Of a stretch of 64,000 nucleotides of DNA, positions 28,660-38,700 are shown one piece after another. Source of the stretch: Qipengyuania sp. YIM B01966 (GTDB taxonomy: Bacteria; Pseudomonadota; Alphaproteobacteria; Sphingomonadales; Sphingomonadaceae); the NCBI RefSeq assembly GCF_016461955.1, contig NZ_JADMNM010000001.1, positions 305,598 through 369,597 of the forward strand, written 5' to 3'. Numbering within the stretch: position 1 is the stretch's first letter; every line of letters starts with the position of its first letter. The notes beneath the pieces were generated by a model that worked only from the letters and a program-made list of their open reading frames with translations, had not been told where the DNA came from and did no database searches. The translations under genes and the position numbers were made by a program.

Positions 28660-28665
28660 CTGCGC

Positions 28666-30066
28666 ATGAAAAAGCCGGTTGAACTGATCGAAGCCGATCG
28701 CGGGCAGACCGCGGTTGCCATCCACCTCGTCGACAAGGACGGTTATGCCGCATGGGCGAAGTCGCTGACCGCCGGCCAACGCGCCGCGCTTGGGGCGCAG
28801 AAATTCGATGGCAGCGGTTATCAGGTCGGCATCGTGCCCGATGGCGATAGCTGGTTTGCCGTGGGCGGCGTCGCCAACCCAGAGAATCTGTCGAGCTGGT
28901 GCATGGCCCGCCTCGCCGAAGTGCTGCCCGAAGGCACTTACCGCCGCGCCAATGGGGAGCCCGGCCCGGCGCTGTTCGGCTGGCAGACCGGGCAGTACCG
29001 CTTCGCGCGCTATCTCGAACAGAAGCCGGCGCAGGGGCCGCGCATCCTGTTGACGAAGGATGCCAAGGCGCTCGACCTTGCCCGCGCCGAGGCGCGCGCC
29101 GCCAACCTTGTGCGCGACATGGTCAATACCCCGGCCGAGGATATGGGGCCCGCCGCGCTCGAGGCGGAGGCGGAGAAGATCGCCAAGAAGCACAAGGCCG
29201 CGCTCACCGTCACTGCTGGCGAGCGGCTGGAACAGGAATTTCCGCTGGTCCATGCGGTCGGCCGGGCGGCGGCGCGGCACCACGCACCGCGCATGATCCG
29301 CCTTGAATGGGGCCGCGAGGGCGCCCCGCTGGTGGCGATCATCGGCAAGGGGGTGACGTTCGATTCCGGCGGGCTCGACATCAAGCCGGCATCGGGCATG
29401 CTGCTGATGAAGAAGGATATGGGCGGCGCCGCGCACGCGATCGCACTGGCTGGCCTGATCATGGAGACGGGGCTCGATATCCGGCTGCACCTGCTGGTGC
29501 CGGCGGCCGAAAACGCGATTGCGGGAAGCGCCTTCCGCCCCGGTGACATCCTCACCAGCCGCAAGGGGCTGACTGTGGAAATCGGTAATACCGACGCCGA
29601 AGGGCGCTTGCTACTGGCCGATGCGCTGGCCCGGGCAAGCGAGGATGCGCCCGACCTGATCGTGGATTTTGCCACGTTGACGGGCGCCGCACGGGTGGCG
29701 CTCGGCCCCGATTTCCCTGCGCTGATGACCCGCCGCGACGAAACGGCCGAGGCACTGCTGGCGGCCGGCAAGACCCATGACGACACTCTGTGGCGGCTGC
29801 CCTTGCCCGAAGCCTATGCCGAGTGGCTGAAAACCGACATTGCCGACATAAACAATTCGCACACCAACGGTTTTGCCGGGGCGAGCGTCGCCGGCCTGTT
29901 CCTCGACCGTTTTGTCGGGAAAAATCCGGATGGTACCCCGCTCGACTGGGCGCATATCGACACCTTTGCCTGGCAACCGATGGTCAGGCCGGGGCGGCCC
30001 AAGGGGGGCGCGCCACTCGGGCTCCGGGCGGTGTTCCATATGCTGCGCGCCCGCTATGGTGGGTGA
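28666..30066 (+). CDS. Leucyl aminopeptidase family protein (M17)
   Basis: A cytoplasmic di-zinc aminopeptidase that trims N-terminal residues from peptides. The 466-residue product has the divergent N-terminal domain of the PepB-like branch, then NTPAEDMGP, the metal/active-site GKGVTFDSGGLDIKPASGMLLMKKDMGGAA and the signature NTDAEGRLLLADAL. Metal-binding Asp and Glu and the catalytic Lys and Arg are present. It looks complete and functional, and it is divergent from the interrupted lipoprotein gene. Confidence 0.93.
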   Translation: MKKPVELIEADRGQTAVAIHLVDKDGYAAWAKSLTAGQRAALGAQKFDGSGYQVGIVPDGDSWFAVGGVANPENLSSWCMARLAEVLPEGTYRRANGEPGPALFGWQTGQYRFARYLEQKPAQGPRILLTKDAKALDLARAEARAANLVRDMVNTPAEDMGPAALEAEAEKIAKKHKAALTVTAGERLEQEFPLVHAVGRAAARHHAPRMIRLEWGREGAPLVAIIGKGVTFDSGGLDIKPASGMLLMKKDMGGAAHAIALAGLIMETGLDIRLHLLVPAAENAIAGSAFRPGDILTSRKGLTVEIGNTDAEGRLLLADALARASEDAPDLIVDFATLTGAARVALGPDFPALMTRRDETAEALLAAGKTHDDTLWRLPLPEAYAEWLKTDIADINNSHTNGFAGASVAGLFLDRFVGKNPDGTPLDWAHIDTFAWQPMVRPGRPKGGAPLGLRAVFHMLRARYGG

Positions 30067-30142
30067 CCAAGGCGGTGAACTTGCCTGCCACGGCGCCAGC
30101 CGCTAAGCGGCGCGGCAGTCAGACCGGGGGTATTCCAGCCGC

Positions 30143-30493
30143 GTGAGCGCCACCAGCACCTACTCGCCGCCAGAGGGGGAGATTGCCCTGTCCGGGCCGG
30201 TCTCGCGCCCAGAACTCGGCACTTTGCCGATCCGCGGCGATTTGGCGCATATCGCGCTCGCCGGGCGTTATCTGGTGCCGCATTACATCCAGCCGCAGCC
30301 GCGCCGCATCGGTGCGGACAGCGCACGCCTGTTGTGCGCCCCGCAGAATGACAGCCAGACCATCCAGATGCTCGCCCCCGGGACGATGTTCGAAGCGCTC
30401 GATTTCGCCGGCAAGTGGTGCTGGGGTTGTCTCGGGCCGGACGGGCCGACCGGTTATGTCGAAACCGCCCAGCTCGCCCCGATCGGGGAATGA
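30143..30493 (+). CDS. Small SH3-domain protein (NlpC/P60 N-terminal part without the peptidase)
   Basis: The 116-residue product has DLAHIALAGRYLVPHYIQP and a bacterial SH3 fold (ARLLCAPQNDSQTIQMLAPGTMFEALDFAGKWCWGCLGPDGPTGYVETAQL). From memory, sphingomonad relatives at this locus are longer NlpC/P60 proteins in which this SH3 domain precedes a catalytic C40 domain. Here the gene ends right after the first SH3 domain and overlaps argC by ATGA, so no peptidase is encoded. It starts at GTG, with no signal peptide. It may be a reduced form that binds a wall or protein ligand; function unproven. Confidence 0.65.
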   Translation: MSATSTYSPPEGEIALSGPVSRPELGTLPIRGDLAHIALAGRYLVPHYIQPQPRRIGADSARLLCAPQNDSQTIQMLAPGTMFEALDFAGKWCWGCLGPDGPTGYVETAQLAPIGE

Positions 30494-31422
30494 GCGCGCG
30501 GGTCTTCATCGACGGCGCCGCCGGGACGACCGGGCTCGAAATCGCCCAGCGGCTGGCCGGACGCGGTGAATTTGATCTGATCGCTCTCGACGAGGCGCAG
30601 CGCAAGGATGATGCCGCCCGGCGCGACGCGCTGAATGCGGCCGATTTCGCCATCCTCTGCCTGCCGGACGATGCTGCGCGTGAGGCGGTTGCCATGCTCG
30701 ATGAAACAGCCCGCACCCGCATCATCGACGCATCCAGCGCGCATCGCACGGCTGCCGGGTGGACCTACGGCTTTCCCGAACTGGTCGGGCGCGAGCAGGT
30801 GGCCGCAGCGCGGCTGGTGAGCAGTCCCGGCTGCTATCCCACCGGCTTTCTGGCACTGGTCGCACCGCTGATCCGCGCCGGGCTGTTGCCGGCGGACTGG
30901 CCGTACACGGTTAACGCCGTCAGCGGCTATTCGGGTGGCGGCAAGGCGCTGATCGAACGATACGAAACCGGCCCCGCGCCGGGCTTTCGCGCCTATGGCT
31001 ATAATCTTGCGCACAAGCACCTGCCGGAAATGCAAGCCCATGCCGGGCTAGAACATCCGGTGCTGTTCGCGCCTGCCGTGGTCCCGGTCTATCGCGGAAT
31101 GATCGTCGAAGTGCCGCTGCATCTGGGCGCGATGCCATGCCAGCCCCACGCCGATGCCCTCCGCGATGCCCTGATGGCGTTTTACGCCGAAGCGCCACTG
31201 GTCACGGTCCACCCATCCGGCCTCCGCGACGAATTGCTGTTGCTGCCCGATGCCCGTCCGTCAGACGGGATTGAGCTGTTTGTATTCGCTGATGAAGGCG
31301 GGTGGAACGCCCGGCTGGTCGCACGGCTCGACAATCTTGGCAAGGGAGCCAGCGGGGCGGCGGTGCAGAACCTCAATCTGATGGCCGGCCTGCCCGAAAC
31401 CGCCGGCCTGGTGCTGCCCTGA
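30490..31422 (+). CDS. argC: N-acetyl-gamma-glutamyl-phosphate reductase (ArgC, short type)
   Basis: ArgC reduces N-acetylglutamyl phosphate with NADPH in arginine synthesis. The 310-residue product has the nucleotide-binding VFIDGAAGTTGLEIAQRLAGR, the catalytic cysteine in VSSPGCYPTGFLALV, NAVSGYSGGGKAL, HKHLPEM and PVYRGMIVEV. The length and GAAGTTGL loop mark the shorter type-2 AGPR. The ATG is embedded in the stop of the SH3 gene (ATGA). No other arg genes are adjacent. Confidence 0.93.
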   Translation: MSARVFIDGAAGTTGLEIAQRLAGRGEFDLIALDEAQRKDDAARRDALNAADFAILCLPDDAAREAVAMLDETARTRIIDASSAHRTAAGWTYGFPELVGREQVAAARLVSSPGCYPTGFLALVAPLIRAGLLPADWPYTVNAVSGYSGGGKALIERYETGPAPGFRAYGYNLAHKHLPEMQAHAGLEHPVLFAPAVVPVYRGMIVEVPLHLGAMPCQPHADALRDALMAFYAEAPLVTVHPSGLRDELLLLPDARPSDGIELFVFADEGGWNARLVARLDNLGKGASGAAVQNLNLMAGLPETAGLVLP

Positions 31423-31506
31423 TTTTGGGCACAGGCTGCCCCGCAAACAGGCAGGCCCGACCCTTTCGCGCGCCCGGCCCATGCCCTAATGCTAGGAGAT
31501 GCCATC

Positions 31507-31893
<387 letters not shown>

Positions 31894-31929
31894 CACCTCT
31901 TTTCCAGTTCCACGAAAGGCAAGACATCC

Positions 31930-33339
31930 ATGGCAAGTGCGAGCGATATCCTGAAGCGCATCAAGGACGAGGAGATCGAATGGGTCGATCTGCGCTTCAC
32001 CGATCCCAAGGGTAAATGGCACCATCTGACGATGACCGCCGGCGTGCTCGACGAAGATATGCTGGAAGACGGGCTGATGTTCGACGGCTCGTCGATCGAA
32101 GGCTGGAAGGCGATCAATGAAAGCGACATGGTGCTGCGGCCCGATTTGGACGCGGTCTATGTCGATCCGTTCAGCGCCACCCCGATGCTGATCATCTGCT
32201 GCGACATCGTTGAGCCGTCATCGGGCGAACTCTATGCCCGCGATCCCCGCTCGACCGGCAAGCGGGCCGAAGCCTATCTCAAATCAACCGGCATCGGCGA
32301 CACTATCTATGTCGGGCCGGAAGCCGAATTCTTCATGTTCGACGATGTTCGCTTCGAAGATGGCTATGCCGGATCGGGCTACCGGATCGACGATATCGAG
32401 CTGCCGACCAATACCGGGCGCGAATATGAATCGGGCAATATGGCGCACCGGCCGCGGGTCAAGGGCGGCTATTTCCCTGTCGCCCCCGTCGATAGCGCGG
32501 TGGACATCCGCGCCGAGATGGTAGCAACCATGCTCGAAATGGGGCTGCCCTGCGACAAGCATCACCACGAAGTCGCCGCCGCGCAGCACGAACTGGGCTT
32601 GACCTTCGGCACGCTGGTCGAAACCGCCGACCGGATGCAGGTCTACAAATATGTCGTTCACCAGGTTGCCCATGCCTACGGCAAGACGGCGACTTTCATG
32701 CCCAAGCCGATCAAGGACGATAATGGCTCGGGTATGCACACGCACATGTCGATCTGGGAAAACGGTAAGCCGACCTTTGCCGGCAATGGCTATGCCGGAC
32801 TCAGCGAAACATGCCTGTTCTTCATCGGCGGGGTGATCAAGCACGCCAAGGCGCTGAATGCCTTCACCAACCCGTCGACCAACAGCTACAAGCGGCTGGT
32901 GCCGGGTTTCGAGGCGCCGGTGCTGCTGGCCTATTCGGCGCGCAACCGGTCGGCCTCGTGCCGCATCCCCTATGGTGCGGGCGACAAGGCCAAGCGGGTC
33001 GAGTTCCGCTTCCCCGACGCGATGGCCAACCCCTATCTGTGTTACGCCGCGCTGCTGATGGCCGGGCTCGACGGGATCCAGAACAAGATCCACCCCGGCG
33101 AGGCGATGGACAAGAACCTCTACGATCTGCCGCCGGCCGAACTGGCCGATGTGCCGACCGTGTGCGGCAGCTTGCGCGAAGCACTCGAGGCGCTCGAGGC
33201 CGATCATCAGTTCCTGCTCAAGGGCGATGTCTTCACCAAGGACCAGATCGACGCTTATGCCGAGCTCAAATGGGCCGAAGTGATGCGCTGGGAAACCACC
33301 CCGAGCGCGGTCGAATTCGATATGTATTACAGCGCCTGA
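31930..33339 (+). CDS. glnA: Glutamine synthetase, type I
   Basis: GlnA makes glutamine from glutamate, ammonia and ATP. The 469-residue dodecameric enzyme shows [34 protein letters not shown], the central [15 protein letters not shown] and [16 protein letters not shown] motifs, [17 protein letters not shown] and [13 protein letters not shown]. Tyr398 in KNLYDLPP is the conserved adenylylation site, so activity is probably controlled by GlnE under PII. A terminator follows directly. Confidence 0.97.
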   Translation: MASASDILKRIKDEEIEWVDLRFTDPKGKWHHLTMTAGVLDEDMLEDGLMFDGSSIEGWKAINESDMVLRPDLDAVYVDPFSATPMLIICCDIVEPSSGELYARDPRSTGKRAEAYLKSTGIGDTIYVGPEAEFFMFDDVRFEDGYAGSGYRIDDIELPTNTGREYESGNMAHRPRVKGGYFPVAPVDSAVDIRAEMVATMLEMGLPCDKHHHEVAAAQHELGLTFGTLVETADRMQVYKYVVHQVAHAYGKTATFMPKPIKDDNGSGMHTHMSIWENGKPTFAGNGYAGLSETCLFFIGGVIKHAKALNAFTNPSTNSYKRLVPGFEAPVLLAYSARNRSASCRIPYGAGDKAKRVEFRFPDAMANPYLCYAALLMAGLDGIQNKIHPGEAMDKNLYDLPPAELADVPTVCGSLREALEALEADHQFLLKGDVFTKDQIDAYAELKWAEVMRWETTPSAVEFDMYYSA

Positions 33340-33364
33340 CGGTCCGCTTCGCCGTTATCTGACA

Positions 33365-33396
33365 GGGGGCGTCCGGCCAGACCGGGCGCCCCTTTT
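33365..33396 (+). terminator. Rho-independent terminator after glnA
   Basis: GGGGCGTCCGG pairs with CCGGGCGCCCC (11 bp, one U-G wobble) around the loop CCAGA, followed by TTTT. It lies 26 bases after the glnA stop and should end the glnB-glnA message. Confidence 0.85.
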
Positions 33397-33412
33397 CGCG
33401 TGCGAAAAAGTG

Positions 33413-33440
33413 CTGTCCTACAGCCATCCCGCCGCGCTAG
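33413..33440 (+). promoter_or_regulatory. Promoter-like CTGTCCTACA...CGCGCTAG before the lysozyme gene
   Basis: The element begins just after the glnA terminator and ends 37 bases before the lysozyme start, which is an expected promoter position. It shares 22 of 28 positions with the element at 25181. The terminal GCTAG fits a housekeeping -10. Confidence 0.45.
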
Positions 33441-33477
33441 CCTGCCAGCTTCACTGACAGACTGGAAGGAGGGGCGC

Positions 33478-34059
33478 GTGAACCGCAAGCCCATATTCGA
33501 TGCCGTGCGCGTGCTGCTGGGGCGCGGGTTCCGCCGGGCCGAGGTACGGTCGCTGGACGCGGCGCTCGACGCCGCGGCGGGCAGGCCACGCCCAGTCCCG
33601 ACCGCAATAAGCCCGGCCGGTATTGCGCTGATCAAGCGGTTCGAAGGGTGCGCCCGCCGCCTCCCCGATGGCCGCATCGCCGCTTATCCCGATCCCGGCA
33701 CGGGCGGCGCCCCGTGGACCATCGGTTGGGGCAGCACGGGCGGGGGGATCGGGCCGGAGACGGTATGGAGCCAGCAGCAATGCGATGAGCGTCTCGAACG
33801 CGATCTGGCGCGCTATGCAAGCGACGTCGCCGCCGCACTGGGGGATGCACCAACGACGCAGGCGCAGTTCGATGCGCTGGTCTCGTTTCATTACAATACT
33901 GGCGCAATCGGCCGGGCGACGTTGACCATCCGTCACCGTGCGAGTGACCATGAGGCTGCGACGGCGGAATTCGCGCGCTGGAACCGCGCCGGTGGACAGG
34001 TCTTGCGGGGCCTCGCCATACGCCGGGCCGCCGAAGCCGCGCTGTACGCGTCAGGCTGA
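33478..34059 (+). CDS. Lysozyme, glycoside hydrolase family 24 (phage T4 / RrrD type)
   Basis: A muramidase that cuts the MurNAc-GlcNAc bond of peptidoglycan. The 193-residue product has about 50 extra N-terminal residues, then the GH24 domain: ALIKRFEGCARR (catalytic Glu), AAYPDPGTGGAPWTIGWGSTGGG (Asp and Thr of the triad), FDALVSFHYNTGAI and LRGLAIRRAAEAALY. The GTG at 33478 follows AAGGAGGGG. No holin, spanin or other phage gene is near, so it is probably a domesticated cellular enzyme. No signal peptide was seen, so how it would reach the wall is unclear. Confidence 0.88.
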   Translation: MNRKPIFDAVRVLLGRGFRRAEVRSLDAALDAAAGRPRPVPTAISPAGIALIKRFEGCARRLPDGRIAAYPDPGTGGAPWTIGWGSTGGGIGPETVWSQQQCDERLERDLARYASDVAAALGDAPTTQAQFDALVSFHYNTGAIGRATLTIRHRASDHEAATAEFARWNRAGGQVLRGLAIRRAAEAALYASG

Positions 34060-34120
34060 TCGCCATCCGGCGGGCTGGAACTTCAGGTGCCACCACGATT
34101 TACCTTACCCAAGGAGACAG

Positions 34121-35125
34121 ATGATGCACAAATGGATGATCGGCACCGCGCTCGCACTCGGCATGGTCGGGATCGCTCATGCCGCACCTGGCGAAAACAA
34201 GGGTCAGGGCAATGGTCGTGGCAACGGCAATGCCGAGCGCAGCGCGCCGGTGAATGTTGGCAGTGCCGAGCGCGCGCAGCGCGGACATTCGGGCGCAGAA
34301 CGCGGCAATGCCGAACGCGGCGCCGAGCGGACCGAAGCTCGCCGGAATGACGCCCGTAGCCACTCCGCTGCCGGGCGGGACGGCGCGAATGGCCGTGGCG
34401 CCGAGATGGCTCAGACGCGCCGCGATAGCCGCCCCGCTCAGGCGCGCGGCCATGATCAGCAATTTCGAGGCGTTGCCGCCCATGATGGTCGCAAGGAGGG
34501 GCGTCTCGGCCCGCAGAGCGATGTTCGGGTGCAAAATGATCGTTATCCTCGCTCATTCGGGTTGATCGACGGCTGCCCTCCGGGCCTCGCCAAGAAAAAC
34601 AACGGCTGCACGCCGCCGGGTCTGGCCCGCCATGATACACGGCGCGCCTATGATGATCCCCGCTATTTCGGCTATCGCGAGGCCGGGCGTTATCTGCTGG
34701 GTGATGGCTACCTGTATCGGCTTGGCGACGGGGACAGGGTGACTGGCTTCATTCCGTTGCTCGCCGGTGCGCTTGGCATCGGCAATGTCTGGCCGGCCAC
34801 GTACACCCGCCAACCGCTTCCAGCCTATTATCAGGATTACTACAATCTCGGCGCGCCGAGCGGCTACGCCTACGCCGACAATGTCGTTTATCGCTTGGAG
34901 CCGGAGACCGCAGCGATCCAGTCAGTGGCCGCCCTGATGACAGGCGACAGCTTCGTCGTCGGCCAGGCCATGCCGGTTGGGTATGATGTCTATAACGTCC
35001 CTGCGCCGTATCAGAGCCGGTATTACGATAGCCCGGAAGCGGCTTATCGCTACGCCGATGGCCGCGTCTATCGCCTCGACCCCGAAACGCGCCTGATCCA
35101 GGCCGCAATCGAGTTGCTGTCATGA
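34121..35125 (+). CDS. Secreted protein with low-complexity N-terminus and three C-terminal repeats
   Basis: The 334-residue product has a signal peptide cleaved after AHA (residue 21). Residues 22-145 are low complexity, rich in Arg, Asn, Gly, Ala and Glu (NGRGNGN, AERG repeats). Then follow CPPGLAKKNNGCTPPGLA (152-169) and three related units around GDGYLYRLGDGDRV (195-208), YADNVVYRLEPETAAI (251-266) and YADGRVYRLDPETRLI (311-326). The basic, aromatic-rich body suggests an envelope or RcnB-like role, but no domain is firmly recognised. AAGGAGACAG precedes the ATG pair. It overlaps the fasciclin gene by ATGA. Confidence 0.75.
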   Translation: MMHKWMIGTALALGMVGIAHAAPGENKGQGNGRGNGNAERSAPVNVGSAERAQRGHSGAERGNAERGAERTEARRNDARSHSAAGRDGANGRGAEMAQTRRDSRPAQARGHDQQFRGVAAHDGRKEGRLGPQSDVRVQNDRYPRSFGLIDGCPPGLAKKNNGCTPPGLARHDTRRAYDDPRYFGYREAGRYLLGDGYLYRLGDGDRVTGFIPLLAGALGIGNVWPATYTRQPLPAYYQDYYNLGAPSGYAYADNVVYRLEPETAAIQSVAALMTGDSFVVGQAMPVGYDVYNVPAPYQSRYYDSPEAAYRYADGRVYRLDPETRLIQAAIELLS

Positions 35126-35700
35126 CGGGCCGCGCAAGATGGGTCTTCGCGCTTGTACCTCTGGCCCTCGCCGCGTGTGACAACGCGGATGGCGAAAAGG
35201 CCGGGGGTGTGCCGATCCAAACGCTCGCCGAACCGAGTGGCGAAACCCTGGCTGCCATGATCGCCCAGGATGATGCCCACGCGCCGATTGCGGCCGCGCT
35301 CGATCAGACAGGGCTCAACACCGTGTTCGACGGACCGGGTGCCTATACGCTTCTAGCGGGGGCCGGCGGCTTACCCACCGCGGCAGGTGATGCCGGACGC
35401 CGGGCGCTGGTCGCAGCAACGCTGCGCAATCACATCCTGCCGGGCAGTGTCACCCGGGATGCCATCGAAAAAGCCATTGCTGACACGAACGGCGCAGTCA
35501 CGATGCGAACCCTGGGAAGCGCCACCCTGCGTTTCTCGCGCGACGGCGACAGGCTGCTGGTGACGGATAGTGAAACCGGCCGCAGCGCCCGGATCACCGG
35601 GCCGGGCCGGCAGGCGACCAACGGCGTGTTGCTGCCGATCGATCGCATGCTGAGCGCGCCGGTAACGGGGCCAGCGACGAACGCACCGCCCGCTCAATAG
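35122..35700 (+). CDS. Fasciclin (FAS1) domain lipoprotein
   Basis: The 192-residue product has a signal peptide with lipobox LAAC (Cys19) and one FAS1-like domain: LAAMIAQDDAHAPIAAALDQTGL, FDGPGAYTLLAG, AATLRNHILPGSV, TMRTLGSATLRFSRDGDRL and ATNGVLLPIDRML. FAS1 domains mediate adhesion. An ATGA overlap couples it to the secreted repeat protein, so both probably act together at the cell surface. Its 3' end overlaps the convergent tamB stop by seven bases. Confidence 0.82.
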   Translation: MTGRARWVFALVPLALAACDNADGEKAGGVPIQTLAEPSGETLAAMIAQDDAHAPIAAALDQTGLNTVFDGPGAYTLLAGAGGLPTAAGDAGRRALVAATLRNHILPGSVTRDAIEKAIADTNGAVTMRTLGSATLRFSRDGDRLLVTDSETGRSARITGPGRQATNGVLLPIDRMLSAPVTGPATNAPPAQ

Positions 35701-38700
35701 TCGCGGCTGATTTCCGCCGAGATGGACTCGCGACCGATCGTCGACAGCGAGCCAAGCAGGGACAACCAGCTCGTCACCCGGAACTCGACATTGGTCGCGC
35801 TATACCCGCGCCCGTCGGTGACGATTTCGGCATAGAACCGCCGGCCGAGATTCTTACCCAGCGCAATGGCCGTGCCCCGGCCCAAGGCGGGATCCGCGCT
35901 GACGATTCGCAATCGATCCAGCCCGATCGCCGTGCGAAGGAGGTTGATCGGATCAAGCCCGCCGCCTTCGCCGCCTCGCAATGACGCGAGCGCGGCGCCC
36001 AGTTGCAGCGCATCGGTAGCCGAGAGGTTGGTGATCGACCCGCCGAACAGCAACCGGGCAAGGATTTCCTCCTCGGGCAGCCCGGGGACTGAGGTGAAGG
36101 TAATGTCGGGGCTCATCGCGCTGCCTTGCACGCGGACGGTCACGTCAAGCCCGTCGGCTTCGCTTTCCGCGACAATATCGACCCGCGGATTGATCGGCTG
36201 GCCGACGTCGAAGGCAATGCGGCCGCGCGTCAGTTCGAACTGGGCACCGGCAAAGGTATATTCACCGCGCACAACTTGCGCGGTACCGCCGATCCGCGGA
36301 TCGTCGGTCGTGCCACGCAGGATGATGTTGGCGCCCCATTCGCTATCGAGGCCCATTCCGTCGACCTCGATCCGGTCATCACCCCGGGCATTGATCAGAT
36401 AGCGCCACGGCGCTGCCGGCGCGGTCGCGACGGGGCGATCAATCGCCTGATTGATCTCGCGCGTGCGGATGTTCGGCAAGCGCAAATCCTGCTCTGCGGT
36501 GCCCAGTCGCCAGCTTGCTCGATCGATCGCGACGCGGCCCGCGATCGTCCCGCCAACGCCATCGGACACAATCCGCAATGGCCCGGTGATGGCCGCCACC
36601 AGTCCGGCATTGTCGAGCAGCCGTGCATTGCGCGCCGACACACGCAGATCGAGCCCGGGGCCCCGCCCGCCCCCGATATTGCTCAGGTTGACGGTGCCGC
36701 TGCCCAACACCGTTCCGCCATTGGGGGCCGTCCCGGTGAAGCGCGTAATCCGTAGCCGCGAACCGGAGAAATTCCCGCGAATTGTGGCATTTCTGAGATC
36801 GGTCCCCGACAGCGAGCTTTGCACGCGCAGATTGTCGCTAGCGAGCGAACCGCGCACGGCCGGGTCGGCCAGGGTGCCGGTAATATCGGCGGCGACATTG
36901 ACCGGCCCGGTCACGTCGAATGCGTCGATTGCCGCCAGGCGCCAGAGCCCTTCGGCCGGACCGCCATAGCGGAATTGCGCGAACAGGCTGCCGCGCTGCA
37001 GGCGCTGTGCCAGACCGCCCGTTGCCGGTAGCCCGGTAATACGGCCCTGAAGGCGCCCACGTCGCTGGCCATTCTCGTCGATGATGGCGCGGGTTTCGAG
37101 CGTGCGCTCGGTCAACCGAGCCACCAGCGCCACGTCGATCGGTGCTGAGGTCAGCACCAGACCCGAGCGCACGAGATTGTCAATCTGCACCCGCGCCTCG
37201 CCGACCGGCACGCCGCGCGCCCCGCTGGTCATGTCGACGATACCCGATGCCGTGCCCCCCAGCCCCAGCTCCAGCCCGGCAAGATCGGCGAGTGACAACG
37301 GCATCTGCGACAAATGCAGCCGCATTTGCGGGGCGCCGGCGCCAATGCGGCCCTCGGCAATCATTGCGCCGCGACCGAGATTGACTTGCGTCGGGGCGAG
37401 TGCCCAGCCGCCATTGCGCAGCCGCGTCAGCACCGCCCGCCGCGGCATGGTGATCGGGCGCCCGGCAATCGAGCCACGCGCGGCCACCGCAATGCGCTGG
37501 GGCGAAGCATTGCCGGTCACCTGCAAGTTGAAGCGGCTGCCCCGGCTGCCCCTCATCTGCGCGTCGAAGGTGCCCTCGCCATTTACGACATTGGCGCGCG
37601 CTACCATGCGGCCAAGGAACAGCGTGCCATAACTCAGCCCCTCGGCACGGGCCGTTCCCTGCACCGAATAATTGCCGCCGGCCCAGATGCCGCTGGCATC
37701 GACATCCGCAAACGCGACGGTCAGCGGGGTTTCGCCGCCGAAGCTCGCATCGCGCGCCAGCAGCTTGACGTCGAAACCTTGCCCGCGCCCGCGCGGCGCC
37801 AGCGCAATCGTGCCGTCCACCCCGCCGCCCGACAGCGCCAGATTTCCGCGCACTGCATTGCCCAGCAGCACGAGGTTGCCGGTCACGGCCGTGCTGGAGA
37901 TCGTCATTTGCCGGATGTTCACGCGCACCGGCGCATTGGCCGGGGCAAACAGGTCGAGCTGACCGTCGAATGGCCCCAGCATCGAACCGCCGCGCGTATC
38001 GATCCTGAAACCGCCGGCGGTGGGCGCGATGGCTACGCGGACATTGCGCAGGTCAGCGGCCGGCAAGGGATTGGCGAACACCAGCACGGCGCGTGGGCCG
38101 CTCTGCGTCACCTCGCCTTCCACGGTGAAAGGACCGTAATCGACATGGCGCCCGCGCCCCGCCAGCGTGGTCCCGCGATCGGTCACGCGGCCGTCCAGCG
38201 TCAGCTGCAGCTTGGTGGCGGCGAGGCGGAAATTCTGGAACCGCAGGGGACCAGCGCTGCCCATCCCGACCCCGCCCGAGAAGCGGATATTGCCGCCGGC
38301 AAGGTTCGCCAGCGTCGCATTGGTGACCCGCGGCATCCGCCCGTTCACCTGGGCCCGAAGATCGTAGCCGCCGCGGCCATACCGCAGCACGATATCGCCG
38401 CGCCCCTCGACCGTGCCGAGGTTCTCGAGTTGCAGGTTGCGGACATTGACGGGCCCGGCAAGGCCAAAGGCCCCCGCATCAAGGTCGCCCCGCAGCGACA
38501 GGCGGGCATTGGCGGTCGGGAAGCTGAGAGTGAGCTGGTCGGAATCGAGCCGGCGGCCGGTATAGGCCAGCGTTCCCGCGATCCGCCCGTTGACCAGCCG
38601 CGGATCGAGCATAGCATTGCCGGTGGTCACCCGGCCGACCCTTGCTTCGAGGGGGATCAGCCAGCGGGCCCCGTTATAGCGCGCCAGACCGTCCTGATAG

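Noticed and set aside
33478-34059. Prophage remnant around the lysozyme
   Set aside because: No integrase, holin, structural genes or att-like repeats were seen, and both flanks are ordinary core genes.
34200-34460. Repetitive stretch in the 34121 gene considered as a CRISPR or DNA repeat array
   Set aside because: Repeats are short, irregular and codon-based (Ala-Glu-Arg-Gly), i.e. protein low complexity, with no constant repeat/spacer pattern.
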